NCBI RefSeq assembly: GCF_009928425.1
Contig: NZ_JAABNS010000001.1
Coordinates: 310,001 to 374,000 of the forward strand
Direction of reading: 5' to 3'
Source of the DNA: Pseudarthrobacter sp. ATCC 49987
GTDB lineage: Bacteria; Actinomycetota; Actinomycetes; Actinomycetales; Micrococcaceae
Length of the DNA: 64,000 nucleotides
Made by a program: the position numbers and the translations under genes. The notes beneath the pieces were generated by a model. It did no database searches. It was not told the DNA's origin and saw nothing but the letters and a program-made list of their open reading frames with translations. How positions within the stretch are numbered: position 1 is the stretch's first letter; each line of letters starts with the position of its first letter. Shown here piece after piece: positions 41,203-49,107 of this stretch.

Positions 41203-42311
41203 TGTTCCCCATCAACGAAACCATGGGCCAGTACAGCGAGTTGTTCATGCTTCTCGCGGCCGGCACTTACACGGTGGCTTTTATCGCCTTCGCGTGGGAC
41301 CTGGCCAAGAGCAGCAAAACGCTGCGCGCGGTGGACCTGAAGGCGGCCGAGCTGTCGGGTGCCGCGGCCGCCCGGGTTCCGGTCGCTGCCGGCGTCGGGG
41401 CCTCCAGCGGGGCTGTTGACCGGGCCGAGTCCGACGTTGCCGGACCGATCGGCCGGGCCGAGCGCCCGACGTCGTCCGTCGCGGGGGCTGTCGGCGGCAA
41501 CGCGGCCGGCATCGGCCAGACCGCCGACGGCGCCATGCGCTACTCCGCCGAGCGCCGGACGCCCGCCCGGGTGGCCGTTGCCCTGACGGTGCTGGGTGTC
41601 GCCATCCACGCGGCCGGTGTCATTACCCGGGCCCTCGGCGCGGGCCGCGTGCCGTGGGGCAACATGTACGAGTTCCTCACCACCGGCGCATTTGTGGCCG
41701 TGGCCGTTTTCCTGCTGGTCCTCATCCGCCGCGACCTGCGCTTCCTGGGCACCTTCGTAGTGGGCCTGGCGATCATCATGCTGGTGGCTGCCTCGGTGGC
41801 CTACTGGACGCCGGTGGGACACCTCGTTCCCGCACTGCAGAGCTACTGGCTCATCATCCACGTCTCCATCGCCGTGATATCCTCCGCACTGTTCACCCTG
41901 ACCTTCGCGATGTCCGCGCTGCAGCTGGTCCAGTCGCACCGGCAGAAGACCATCGCTGCCGGCGGCGGGGACAAGCTGGGCTTCATGCGCCTGGTGCCGT
42001 CCGCGCTGAGCCTCGAAAACCTTTCCTACCGGATCAACGCCATCGCGTTCGTCGGCTGGACCTTCACGCTCATGTTCGGCGCCATCTGGGCCGAGAAAGC
42101 CTGGGGCCGGTTCTGGGGCTGGGACACCAAGGAAGTCTGGACCTTCGTGATCTGGGTTGTCTACGCCGGATACCTGCACGCCCGCGCCACCCGGGGCTGG
42201 ACCGGCACCCGCGCGGCCTGGCTGTCGATCGTCGGCTACCTCTGCGTGGTGTTCAACTTCACCATCGTGAACCAGTTCTTCAACGGCCTGCACTCCTACT
42301 CGGGGCTGTAG
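41202..42311 (+). CDS. ccsB: Cytochrome c biogenesis protein CcsB/CcsA
   Basis: 369 residues, about eight helices. The WWD heme-handling motif is present as WGRFWGWDTKEVWTFVIW, and conserved His residues lie in the flanking loops (VGHLVPAL, YLHARATRG). An insertion of about 70 Ala/Gly/Val residues follows the first helix. It forms the heme lyase with ResB. The TAATG junction couples it to resB. Last gene of the operon. Confidence 0.93.
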   Translation: MFPINETMGQYSELFMLLAAGTYTVAFIAFAWDLAKSSKTLRAVDLKAAELSGAAAARVPVAAGVGASSGAVDRAESDVAGPIGRAERPTSSVAGAVGGNAAGIGQTADGAMRYSAERRTPARVAVALTVLGVAIHAAGVITRALGAGRVPWGNMYEFLTTGAFVAVAVFLLVLIRRDLRFLGTFVVGLAIIMLVAASVAYWTPVGHLVPALQSYWLIIHVSIAVISSALFTLTFAMSALQLVQSHRQKTIAAGGGDKLGFMRLVPSALSLENLSYRINAIAFVGWTFTLMFGAIWAEKAWGRFWGWDTKEVWTFVIWVVYAGYLHARATRGWTGTRAAWLSIVGYLCVVFNFTIVNQFFNGLHSYSGL

Positions 42312-42328
42312 CCCGCACCACCTCCGTC

Positions 42329-42372
42329 GATTCGCCACAAGTGGCCGCTAAGCAACCCGCTTAGCGGCCATT
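42329..42372. repeat. REP-like element, copy 1
   Basis: About 44 bases: GATTCGCCACAAG then TGGCCGCTAA (42342-42351), a nine-base spacer, and TTAGCGGCCA (42361-42370), a perfect ten-base stem. It follows ccsB by 17 bases and could terminate it. Related copies are at 42477, 42519 and 52661. Confidence 0.8.
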
Positions 42373-42476
42373 TGCGTCGGATGGGTATCCCGGTGCCGGG
42401 GGAGCTTCGCCCGGATGCCAGGGTAGGCCCGACCCGGCGTTCTTTTCAGGGCTGCGCGGGCCCACCACACTTCATC

Positions 42477-42520
42477 GAGTTGCCACGAACGGCCGTTATG
42501 CCACCCCGTTCAGCGCCCAT
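42477..42520. repeat. REP-like element, copy 2 (degenerate)
   Basis: GAGTTGCCACGAACGGCC, then GTTATGCCACCCCGTTC and AGCGCCCATTC. It aligns along its whole length with copies 1, 3 and 4 but has lost the perfect stem. Confidence 0.6.
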
Positions 42521-42562
42521 TCACCACAAGTGGCCGCTAAGACGCCACTATTAGCGGCCATT
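42519..42562. repeat. REP-like element, copy 3
   Basis: ATTCACCACAAG, TGGCCGCTAA (42531-42540), a ten-base loop and TTAGCGGCCA (42551-42560). It directly abuts copy 2. The minus-strand TAA in its right arm is the stop codon of the DUF559 gene, so this element supplies both the stop and a terminator-like hairpin for that gene. Confidence 0.8.
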
Positions 42563-43528
42563 CCCGTCAAGTGGTTCCACGCGGGCGCTACGCCGTGGGC
42601 TCGGGCCCGGTGCCGGGGTCCAGCCGCGCTCCGTCAGCGCACTCCGTACCCGGGTCACTGCAGTCGGTTCCATGCCGGGTGCGACCGGGTCCAGGTCCCG
42701 CTGTGTCAACACGACAACGCGCCACCCGGCATCTCTGGCGCTTTCATCTCGGAAGATGTCGCTGCGACGCTGCGCCGGATCCGCGTGATGCGCCCCGTCG
42801 TACTGGATCGCGATCCTTTCCTGCTCATAGGACAAGTCTGGGTCCTGGATCCAGCATCCGTACCCGTCGAAGATCGGGACGTTGACCCCGGGCTCCGGCA
42901 GGCCATGGCGAACCAGCAGCAGCCGGAGCTCGGTCTCTTTGGGGGAGTCCGTGTTGGCGCGCATCAGGCCCCGGGCACGCATGGCGCGCCGGTAGCCAGC
43001 CCTTCCCCGTTTCCCGGCGAGAAAGGTGTCCAATGCATCGACCGTTGTCAGCGGATTCCTTCGGCGCAGCAGGAAGTCGCCGGCCATCACCAGATCATCC
43101 AGGCCCAATGTCCCGGCGAGGTCGAACCACGTCCGCAGGGGGGAAGTGCAGCTCACCCAGACGCCGGTCACGATCTCGTCCGGTTGGAGTGACTGCTGAT
43201 GGCCGACGACATACTTGTACCGCACGGCCCGTTTTCCTGGACCACCCGTCAGGTGGATGACAGTCAGGTTCCCCAGCGAAGGCGGCAGGGGGAAGCCCCA
43301 AAGCACTGCTGCAGACAGGTGGCTCACGACGCCGCCGGTCACAACAGCCAGGGCGCGCAATCGTTCCAGCGAAGTGTCCTGCGTGGTGGCCGCTGTGCGC
43401 ACTCCGTGGCAGGGGTTGATGAGATCCTGAGCCCGGGTCCGACATCGGCTCAGCCCGGCAGCGCGGGCCTGGGCCACGGTGAAAGGCTGGTTTCGAAGCT
43501 GCGGGGGAAGCTCGCTGGGAGGTCGCAT
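42551..43528 (-). CDS. DUF559-type protein with AbiEi-like N-terminus
   Basis: 325 residues. The N-terminal part (FTVAQARAAGLSRCR...LINPCHGVRT) resembles the winged helix of AbiEi-type regulators; the C-terminal part (about 205-300: ETELRLLLVRHGLPEPGVN, IAIQYDGAHHADPAQRRSD, RVVVLTQRDL) is a DUF559/Vsr-like restriction-endonuclease fold. It is a common actinobacterial protein of unproven role, perhaps a nuclease. No AbiEii partner lies beside it. The last codons and stop come from a REP-like repeat. Confidence 0.75.
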   Translation of the reverse strand: MRPPSELPPQLRNQPFTVAQARAAGLSRCRTRAQDLINPCHGVRTAATTQDTSLERLRALAVVTGGVVSHLSAAVLWGFPLPPSLGNLTVIHLTGGPGKRAVRYKYVVGHQQSLQPDEIVTGVWVSCTSPLRTWFDLAGTLGLDDLVMAGDFLLRRRNPLTTVDALDTFLAGKRGRAGYRRAMRARGLMRANTDSPKETELRLLLVRHGLPEPGVNVPIFDGYGCWIQDPDLSYEQERIAIQYDGAHHADPAQRRSDIFRDESARDAGWRVVVLTQRDLDPVAPGMEPTAVTRVRSALTERGWTPAPGPSPRRSARVEPLDGNGR

Positions 43529-43693
43529 ACAAGCATTCTGCGTCCGTCAGCAGCGGGCTCCGAGGTTATCCACAGAGTGGAGGAGAAGTGGGTCTTGTGA
43601 CCGACAGGAAGGTGAGTGGGACGCTACAGTGCGCGGAAGGGACGCCGGGAGAGCCCCGGGGTGGGGCATGCGGCCGTGCAAGGGCAGGCTGGA

Positions 43694-44113
43694 CTACTTG
43701 ACCTCGTCGGTACCCTGCGCGTCGCCACTGCCGCGGGCCTCGCCGGACCCGGATCCGTGTGTGCCCTTGCCGTCGTCGATGGTGCGCTCCTTGGCGTCCA
43801 GCTCTGCCTTGAGCTTCTTGAGCCGGTCGGCCTCGGCCTGGTTGCGGCGGCGGAGTTCGAGGTTGCGCAGGAAGTCCGGGTCGTCGTCGGGCGCGATGGT
43901 GTGGCTGTACGTGGCGCGCGCTGGGGCGGTTCCGCGGGGGCGGCCAATGAGGAACCACAGGATGGCTCCAATTACCGGAAGGACGATCTGCACCACGATC
44001 CAGGCAGGCTTCGAAATGCCCTTGGTCTGGCGGGCATCAGTGCGGATCACGTCGATGAGTCCATAGACAAAGACAACGAGTACTGCGACGGCAACCACTA
44101 CACGGAGGAGCAT
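43694..44113 (-). CDS. PLDc_N domain membrane protein
   Basis: 139 residues. Two helices (LLRVVVAVAVLVVFVYGLID; WIVVQIVLPVIGAILWFLIG) make the PLDc_N domain, and GRPRGTAPA follows. The rest is a charged coiled region (RRRNQAEADRLKKLKAELD) with a Gly/Asp tail. Function unknown. TAAACT (44125-44120) lies six bases before the ATG, mirrored by the promoter of the divergent gene. Confidence 0.82.
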   Translation of the reverse strand: MLLRVVVAVAVLVVFVYGLIDVIRTDARQTKGISKPAWIVVQIVLPVIGAILWFLIGRPRGTAPARATYSHTIAPDDDPDFLRNLELRRRNQAEADRLKKLKAELDAKERTIDDGKGTHGSGSGEARGSGDAQGTDEVK

Positions 44114-44219
44114 GCCTTCAGTTTAGCCGTCGGGGGAGTTCCCGGCGCCTCCTTGTCCCCACAGCTGGCTTGATCCGGCCTGGTGGGGCGGGGCGGCCGC
44201 CGGCGGCTAAACTTGGAGT

Positions 44220-44528
44220 GTGGATTTCCTGAAATACTCCCTGATCCGGCTGGCGCTCTTTGTGCCTCTGTTCGCACTGTTCGTCTACCTCGAGCTCGGA
44301 TGGCTGCTTGCCGTCCTCTGCGCGGGCATGATGGCGTTCGCGATCAGCTTCCTCTTCTTCCAGAAGCAGCGCGACGCCGCCGCGGCCTCGCTCCACCAGC
44401 GGTTCTCGGGCAAGGCCAAGCCTCTGCGCAGTGCCGGGGAAGTGGACGACGCCGACGCCGAAGACCGCCTGGTCGACGCGCACCCGGACATCACCGTGCA
44501 CACGGACACGCGCCCGAAGGACTCCTAG
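44220..44528 (+). CDS. DUF4229 membrane protein
   Basis: 102 residues. Two helices (FLKYSLIRLALFVPLFALFV and LLAVLCAGMMAFAISFLFFQ) are followed by a charged tail (RFSGKAKPLRSAGEVDDADAED). This matches DUF4229, which is usually near menA in actinobacteria, as here. TAAACT (44208-44213) precedes GTG by six bases; the pair with 43694 has back-to-back leaderless promoters. Confidence 0.85.
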   Translation: MDFLKYSLIRLALFVPLFALFVYLELGWLLAVLCAGMMAFAISFLFFQKQRDAAAASLHQRFSGKAKPLRSAGEVDDADAEDRLVDAHPDITVHTDTRPKDS

Positions 44529-44576
44529 CCCCCTGCCCCCAACGGGACCGGGAGAGGCCCTAACGGGACCAGGACC

Positions 44577-45458
44577 CTAGAAGCCGTGGCTCAGCACGAG
44601 TCCCAGCGAGAACAGCACCGCATAGCCGAGGTTGATCAGACCGGTCTGTTTGAGCACCGGAATCAGGCTCTTGCGGCGCCGGCCGGCGATCATCAGCCAG
44701 GACGGCATCAGGCTGGCCGGGATCAGCAGCAGCACGATCAGCATCCACGGCCGGGACGGCGCCAGGACAATGGGCAGCAGGATGGCGACGGCGAGCATCA
44801 GCACGTAGCTTTCCCGGGCATGCTTGTCGCCCAGCCGCACAGCCAGGGTCTTCTTTCCGGCCTTCCGGTCGGTGGGGATGTCGCGGACGTTGTTGGCCAT
44901 GAGCAGGGCACAGGCGATGAGGCCGGTGCCGATCGCGCCGATGATGGCCGCGAGGCTGATCTGGCCGGCCTGCGTGTAGGTCGTACCGAGGGTAGCGACC
45001 AGACCGAAGAACACAAAGACGAACAGGTCGCCCAGGCCGAGATAGCCGTAGGGATTCTTCCCGCCCGTGTAGCCCCAGGCCGCCAGGACGCAGCCCAGGC
45101 CCACCAGGATCAACCACCAGGTCTGCGAGAGGATGACCAGGGTCAGGCCGAACACCATCGCGAGCCCGAACGCGGCGAACGCGGCGTACTTTACGTGCTC
45201 GGGTTTCGCGGCGCGGGAGCCGACCAGCCGGAGCGGACCCACCCGGTCCTCATCGGTGCCCCGGATGCCGTCCGAATAGTCGTTGGCGTAGTTCACGCCA
45301 ATCTGCAGCAGCAGGGCCACCATCGCGGCCAGCACGGCGTTGAGGGGACGGAAGGCGTCCATCTCGTACGCGGCCGCGGTGCCGATCAGGACAGGCGCGA
45401 TCGCGGCCGGCAGGGTGCGCAGTCGGGCGCCTTGGATCCATTGAGCGGCTGTAGCCAC
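44577..45458 (-). CDS. menA: 1,4-dihydroxy-2-naphthoate polyprenyltransferase
   Basis: 293 residues, about eight helices of the UbiA superfamily. NYANDYSDGIRGTDEDR is the first Asp-rich motif and DIPTDRKAGKKTLAVRLGD the second. It attaches the prenyl chain to DHNA in menaquinone synthesis. GTG start at 45458. menE and menB lie close upstream on the same strand, a partial men operon. Confidence 0.95.
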   Translation of the reverse strand: MATAAQWIQGARLRTLPAAIAPVLIGTAAAYEMDAFRPLNAVLAAMVALLLQIGVNYANDYSDGIRGTDEDRVGPLRLVGSRAAKPEHVKYAAFAAFGLAMVFGLTLVILSQTWWLILVGLGCVLAAWGYTGGKNPYGYLGLGDLFVFVFFGLVATLGTTYTQAGQISLAAIIGAIGTGLIACALLMANNVRDIPTDRKAGKKTLAVRLGDKHARESYVLMLAVAILLPIVLAPSRPWMLIVLLLIPASLMPSWLMIAGRRRKSLIPVLKQTGLINLGYAVLFSLGLVLSHGF

Positions 45459-45507
45459 GTTTCAGTACCTCGTGTTGGTTTGGCGGCACCGGGAGTGCCC
45501 GGCTTAT

Positions 45508-46656
45508 CTATTTTCCCTGATGCAGCCCGGAGAGCCGAACCGTCATGGCAAGGCGGTCCGGTTTTCCGTTCGGCAGCATCAGCAGTTCGCTGGCGGCCAG
45601 CACGGTCTTCGGCGCCAGCGGGCCCAATGCGGCGGCCCAGGCAGCGCCCGCGGTGAAGTTCCGGAGGCCCCGCGGGCTGCTGTCCGCCACCGCGACGTAC
45701 GCGGCGAGGGCCTGTCCCCACTCGGCGGAGGGAACGCCGGCGACGAAGGCGGCCAGCACGCCGTCGAGCTTCTCCAGCTCGGCCTGCACGTGCGCCGCGG
45801 AGACCTTGACGCCGCCGGTGATGACGACGTCGTCCGCCCGGCCCAAAACGGTCAGCTTCCCGTCGGCGTCGAGCTCGCCGAGATCGTTGGTCCGGTACCA
45901 GCGGATGCCGTCGTCCTCCACGAATGCCGCCGCGCTGAGTTCCGGGGCATCAAGGTAGCCGGCGGCGATGGTGGCCCCGCCGAGCAGGATGCGTCCGTCG
46001 TCCGCCACCCGGACCTCGACGCCGTCGAGCGGGACGCCGTCGTACACGCAGCCGCCGCAGGTCTCCGCCGAGCCGTAGGTGGTCACGACCCGTACCCCGG
46101 CGTGACGGGCCGCGGCGAGCAGCCCCGGCTGTACCGGGCCGCCGCCGAGCAGGATCCCGTTGAAGCGCCGGAGCACGGCCAGGGTCTCCGCCGAGGGCGA
46201 GTCCAGCAGCCGCTGCAGCTGGGTGGGTACGAGCGACGTGAAACGGATCTTGTCCGTCAGTTCGAGCGCCGCGGCGGTGAAGGCCTCCGGAGTGAAGCCG
46301 CCGCTGAGGTCCATCGCCCACGGGCGGGTGCCGGCGAACAGCGAGCGGACCAGAACCTGGACGCCGGCCACGTACTGCACGGGCAGGGCCAGCAGCCACT
46401 GGCCCTCGCCCCTGAGCGCCAGCGCGGTGGCCATCGAGGAGGCCGCCAGCGCGTCGAGGGTCAGCACGGTCGCTTTGGGCGTGCCGGTGGAGCCGGAGGT
46501 CCGCACCACGACGGCGGCGTCCTCGATGCCGGGCGTTTCGGGGAAGGCCAGCACCGGGGAACCGTCCGGCCCGGCGGAGAGCTCGACGGCGGGGCCCTCA
46601 CCGCGGAGGACAGCGGCCAGCGCGGTTAGGGCGGGCTCGATGTTCACAGCAGTCAC
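45508..46656 (-). CDS. menE: o-Succinylbenzoate-CoA ligase
   Basis: 382 residues, shorter than most acyl-CoA ligases (450-500) but typical of actinobacterial MenE. VVRTSGSTGTPKATVLT is the phosphate loop; TYGSAETCGGCVYDG and GRADDVVITGGVKVS are the adenylate-forming signatures. It activates OSB with CoA. It starts at GTG 46656, nine bases after the menB stop, so it is cotranscribed. Confidence 0.93.
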   Translation of the reverse strand: MTAVNIEPALTALAAVLRGEGPAVELSAGPDGSPVLAFPETPGIEDAAVVVRTSGSTGTPKATVLTLDALAASSMATALALRGEGQWLLALPVQYVAGVQVLVRSLFAGTRPWAMDLSGGFTPEAFTAAALELTDKIRFTSLVPTQLQRLLDSPSAETLAVLRRFNGILLGGGPVQPGLLAAARHAGVRVVTTYGSAETCGGCVYDGVPLDGVEVRVADDGRILLGGATIAAGYLDAPELSAAAFVEDDGIRWYRTNDLGELDADGKLTVLGRADDVVITGGVKVSAAHVQAELEKLDGVLAAFVAGVPSAEWGQALAAYVAVADSSPRGLRNFTAGAAWAAALGPLAPKTVLAASELLMLPNGKPDRLAMTVRLSGLHQGK

Positions 46657-46665
46657 GTGATCGCC

Positions 46666-47631
46666 CTAGAAGTAGTACGGGAAGCTGGACCAGTCCGGAT
46701 CGCGCTTCTCGAGGAACGCTTCCTTGCCCTCCACGGCCTCGTCGGTCATGTAGGCCAGACGGGTGGCTTCGCCGGCGAAGACCTGCTGGCCAGCCAGTCC
46801 GTCGTCGGCCAGGTTGAAGGCGAACTTGAGCATCCGGATGGCCTGCGGGGACTGCCGGGCGATGTCGGCGGCGTACTCCAGCGCCACGTCCTCGAGCCGC
46901 GCATGGTCCACGGCCTCGTTCACCGCGCCCATCCGGACCATGTCCTCGGCGGAGTATTCGCGGGCCAGGAAGAAGATTTCGCGGGCGGCCTTCTGGCCGA
47001 TCTGGCGGGCCAGCAGCGCTGAGCCGTAGCCGGCGTCGAAGCTGCCCACCGTGGCGTCGGTCTGTTTGAACTTGCCGTGCTCGCGGGAGGCGATGGTCAG
47101 GTCGGAGACGACGTGCAGGGAGTGCCCGCCGCCTGCCGCCCAGCCGTTCACGACGGCGATGACCACCTTGGGCATGGTGCGCATGAGCCGCTGGACCTCA
47201 AGGATGTGCAGCCGTCCGGCGCGTGCCGGATCGATCGTCTCCTTCGTCTCCCCGACAGTGTCTTGTACTACGTACCTGTACCCGTCACGGCCGCGGATCC
47301 GCTGGTCCCCGCCGGAGCAGAAGGAGTGGCCGCCGTCTTTGGGGGAGGGGCCGTTGCCGGTGAGCAGCACGGTGGCCACGTCCGGGCTCATCCGGGCGTG
47401 GTCCATGGCACGGTACAGCTCGTCCACGGTGCCGGGGCGGAAGGCGTTCCGCACCTCGGGCCGGTCGAAGGCGATGCGGACCGTCGGCAGGTCGCGGACC
47501 ACGGTGCCGTCGTCGGAACGCTCCACCTGCCGGTGGTAGGTCATGTCCTGGAAGTCGTCGAAGCCGGTCACTGTGCGCCAGCGGGTGGGGTCAAAGACGT
47601 CGGATACCTTGGCGGGGATTTCGTTGCTCAC
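46666..47631 (-). CDS. menB: 1,4-dihydroxy-2-naphthoyl-CoA synthase
   Basis: 321 residues. Crotonase fold with PEVRNAFRPGTVDEL, SFCSGGDQRIRG and GWAAGGGHSLHVV. The TVGSFDAGYGS motif places an Asp at the MenB active site. It is the long actinobacterial form. It closes the second ring of the naphthoquinone. GTG 47631 is six bases after TAGACT (47643-47638), so it is leaderless and likely starts the menB-menE transcript. Confidence 0.95.
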   Translation of the reverse strand: MSNEIPAKVSDVFDPTRWRTVTGFDDFQDMTYHRQVERSDDGTVVRDLPTVRIAFDRPEVRNAFRPGTVDELYRAMDHARMSPDVATVLLTGNGPSPKDGGHSFCSGGDQRIRGRDGYRYVVQDTVGETKETIDPARAGRLHILEVQRLMRTMPKVVIAVVNGWAAGGGHSLHVVSDLTIASREHGKFKQTDATVGSFDAGYGSALLARQIGQKAAREIFFLAREYSAEDMVRMGAVNEAVDHARLEDVALEYAADIARQSPQAIRMLKFAFNLADDGLAGQQVFAGEATRLAYMTDEAVEGKEAFLEKRDPDWSSFPYYF

Positions 47632-47652
47632 AGTCCGAGTCTAGTAATCGCC

Positions 47653-48093
47653 TCAGCTGATGCAGAACTCGTTGCCTTCCGGGTCCGCCATGGTGTGCCA
47701 GGAATGGGGCCCCTCGCTGGCGGTCCAGAGGAAGGTGGCGCCGCGGGCTTCGAGTGCGGTGCGCACCTTGTCCTTGTCGGCGCCGGCGAGCCTCACGTCC
47801 CAATGGACCCGGTTTTTGACGGTTTTTTCTTCCGGGACCGTCTGGAAGAGAATGCGGCGGGCGGGCGATTTGGCCTCGAGTTCCTCGGGCGGCCGGATCG
47901 CGGCGCCGGTACTCCAGACGAGTTTGCCGTGGTGGAGCTTGGTTTGCGCATCCGTGGCGAAGCCCTGCTCGATCATGGAGCGGATGAAGGCCTCGTCCTG
48001 CGGCTCGACGGCCCACTCGAGGGTTTCTGCCCACCAGTCGGCGAGTTCATGCGGGTTCCGGCAGTCGACGGCGATCTGGATGTTCAGTGTCAT
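47653..48093 (-). CDS. VOC family (glyoxalase-like) protein
   Basis: 146 residues, two beta-alpha-beta modules: IQIAVDCRNPHELADWWAET (first) and NRVHWDVRLAGADKDKVRTAL (second), ending HTMADPEGNEFCIS. Such single-domain proteins are dioxygenase- or glyoxalase-like; substrate unknown. A TAGTTT -10 (48105-48100) lies six bases before the ATG. Confidence 0.85.
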   Translation of the reverse strand: MTLNIQIAVDCRNPHELADWWAETLEWAVEPQDEAFIRSMIEQGFATDAQTKLHHGKLVWSTGAAIRPPEELEAKSPARRILFQTVPEEKTVKNRVHWDVRLAGADKDKVRTALEARGATFLWTASEGPHSWHTMADPEGNEFCIS

Positions 48094-48147
48094 GGATAGA
48101 AACTACGACGTCGGCGCCCGTGGCGGTAGGGGGCAGCGGTGCCCGTC

Positions 48148-48906
48148 CTAGCCCTGGACCTTCTGCAGCTGCTCCATCACATCCGGCGGGATGGCGTAGA
48201 TGAAGATGACCGCCAGCAGGTTTTTTGAGGCGTGCACGAAGTAGGAGAACATCACATTCTTGCCGGTCCAGACGTAGACAAACACCAGGACGGCGCCCAT
48301 CGCGAGATAGGGCATGAGGACCGGAAGGGTCAGGTCCTCCTGGCCGACGATATGCAGGGCCGCGAACAACACGACGGACAAGCCACAGCACACCCAGAGG
48401 TTGACCCGCCGGCTGAGCTTGCCGATCAGGAGGTGGCGGAAGATGTACTCCTCCACAAAAGGCCCCACGATCACCAGCAGCGGCACCATCAGCCAGGCCG
48501 GCACCTGCTGCATGAGCGCCTGCAGGCCGGCCTGGTTGGCGGACGTCTGCGGCGTTCCGGTGATTGAGGCGAGGACCGCGGTGAGGATCATCATGGCCAC
48601 AACGGCGAGGGGGACCATGAGCAGGGTGAACCACGGCCGTGTTGCGAGGACCCTGAGGTCCCGCGCGGCGACATGCCGGGCGGCGGCCAGGGCCAGGATC
48701 CCGATGCTGCCGTAGAAGATCAGGTTGACGGAGTAGGACGCCACCGCCGGGTTAGGCGACAACTGGAGCATCAGCGGGACCAGCAGTCCGCCGGCCACAG
48801 CGAAAAAAGCAGCGACAGCTACATAGAGGCCTGCCGTGAGGTAGTCGAGCCGCGAGAACCTGTACAGTTCCGGCCGCGGTGCTGGTGTGCGGAGAGCGGT
48901 GCCCAT
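48148..48906 (-). CDS. CPBP family intramembrane glutamic endopeptidase
   Basis: 252 residues, seven to eight helices. The Rce1-like motif 1 FVEEYIFRHLL (EExxxR) is present; LFAALHI follows with the second motif His. It may process membrane substrates or protect against bacteriocins; its target is unknown. TAGGCT (48918-48913) lies six bases before the ATG. Confidence 0.88.
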   Translation of the reverse strand: MGTALRTPAPRPELYRFSRLDYLTAGLYVAVAAFFAVAGGLLVPLMLQLSPNPAVASYSVNLIFYGSIGILALAAARHVAARDLRVLATRPWFTLLMVPLAVVAMMILTAVLASITGTPQTSANQAGLQALMQQVPAWLMVPLLVIVGPFVEEYIFRHLLIGKLSRRVNLWVCCGLSVVLFAALHIVGQEDLTLPVLMPYLAMGAVLVFVYVWTGKNVMFSYFVHASKNLLAVIFIYAIPPDVMEQLQKVQG

Positions 48907-48969
48907 GCCACCAGCCTAGCGCCGTGGCGGGACGGCAGAGTCAAACGCAACCGATCATCCCGCCGTCCC

Positions 48970-49026
48970 AGTACCTCCGTACCCCAGTACCTCCGTACCC
49001 CAGTACCTCCGTACCCCAGTACCTCA
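48970..49026. repeat. 16-base tandem repeat, about 3.5 copies
   Basis: Unit AGTACCTCCGTACCCC at 48970, 48986 and 49002, then a partial fourth at 49018. Each unit contains the palindrome GTAC-CTCC-GTAC. It lies between the promoter of the CPBP gene and the ABC-F gene. Confidence 0.9.
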
Positions 49027-49107
49027 GTTACAGCCGGCGGTGTCATACTTGACGCCGCACGACGCACGCCGCCGCCGGGCAGGCCGGCACCTACCTGCAA
49101 GGACTTC

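Noticed and set aside
42551..43528. AbiE-type toxin-antitoxin or abortive-infection system.
   Set aside because: Only the regulator-like part is present, fused to a DUF559 domain; no AbiEii nucleotidyltransferase is adjacent.
48970..49026. CRISPR-like array.
   Set aside because: Units are contiguous with no spacers, and no cas genes lie in the window.
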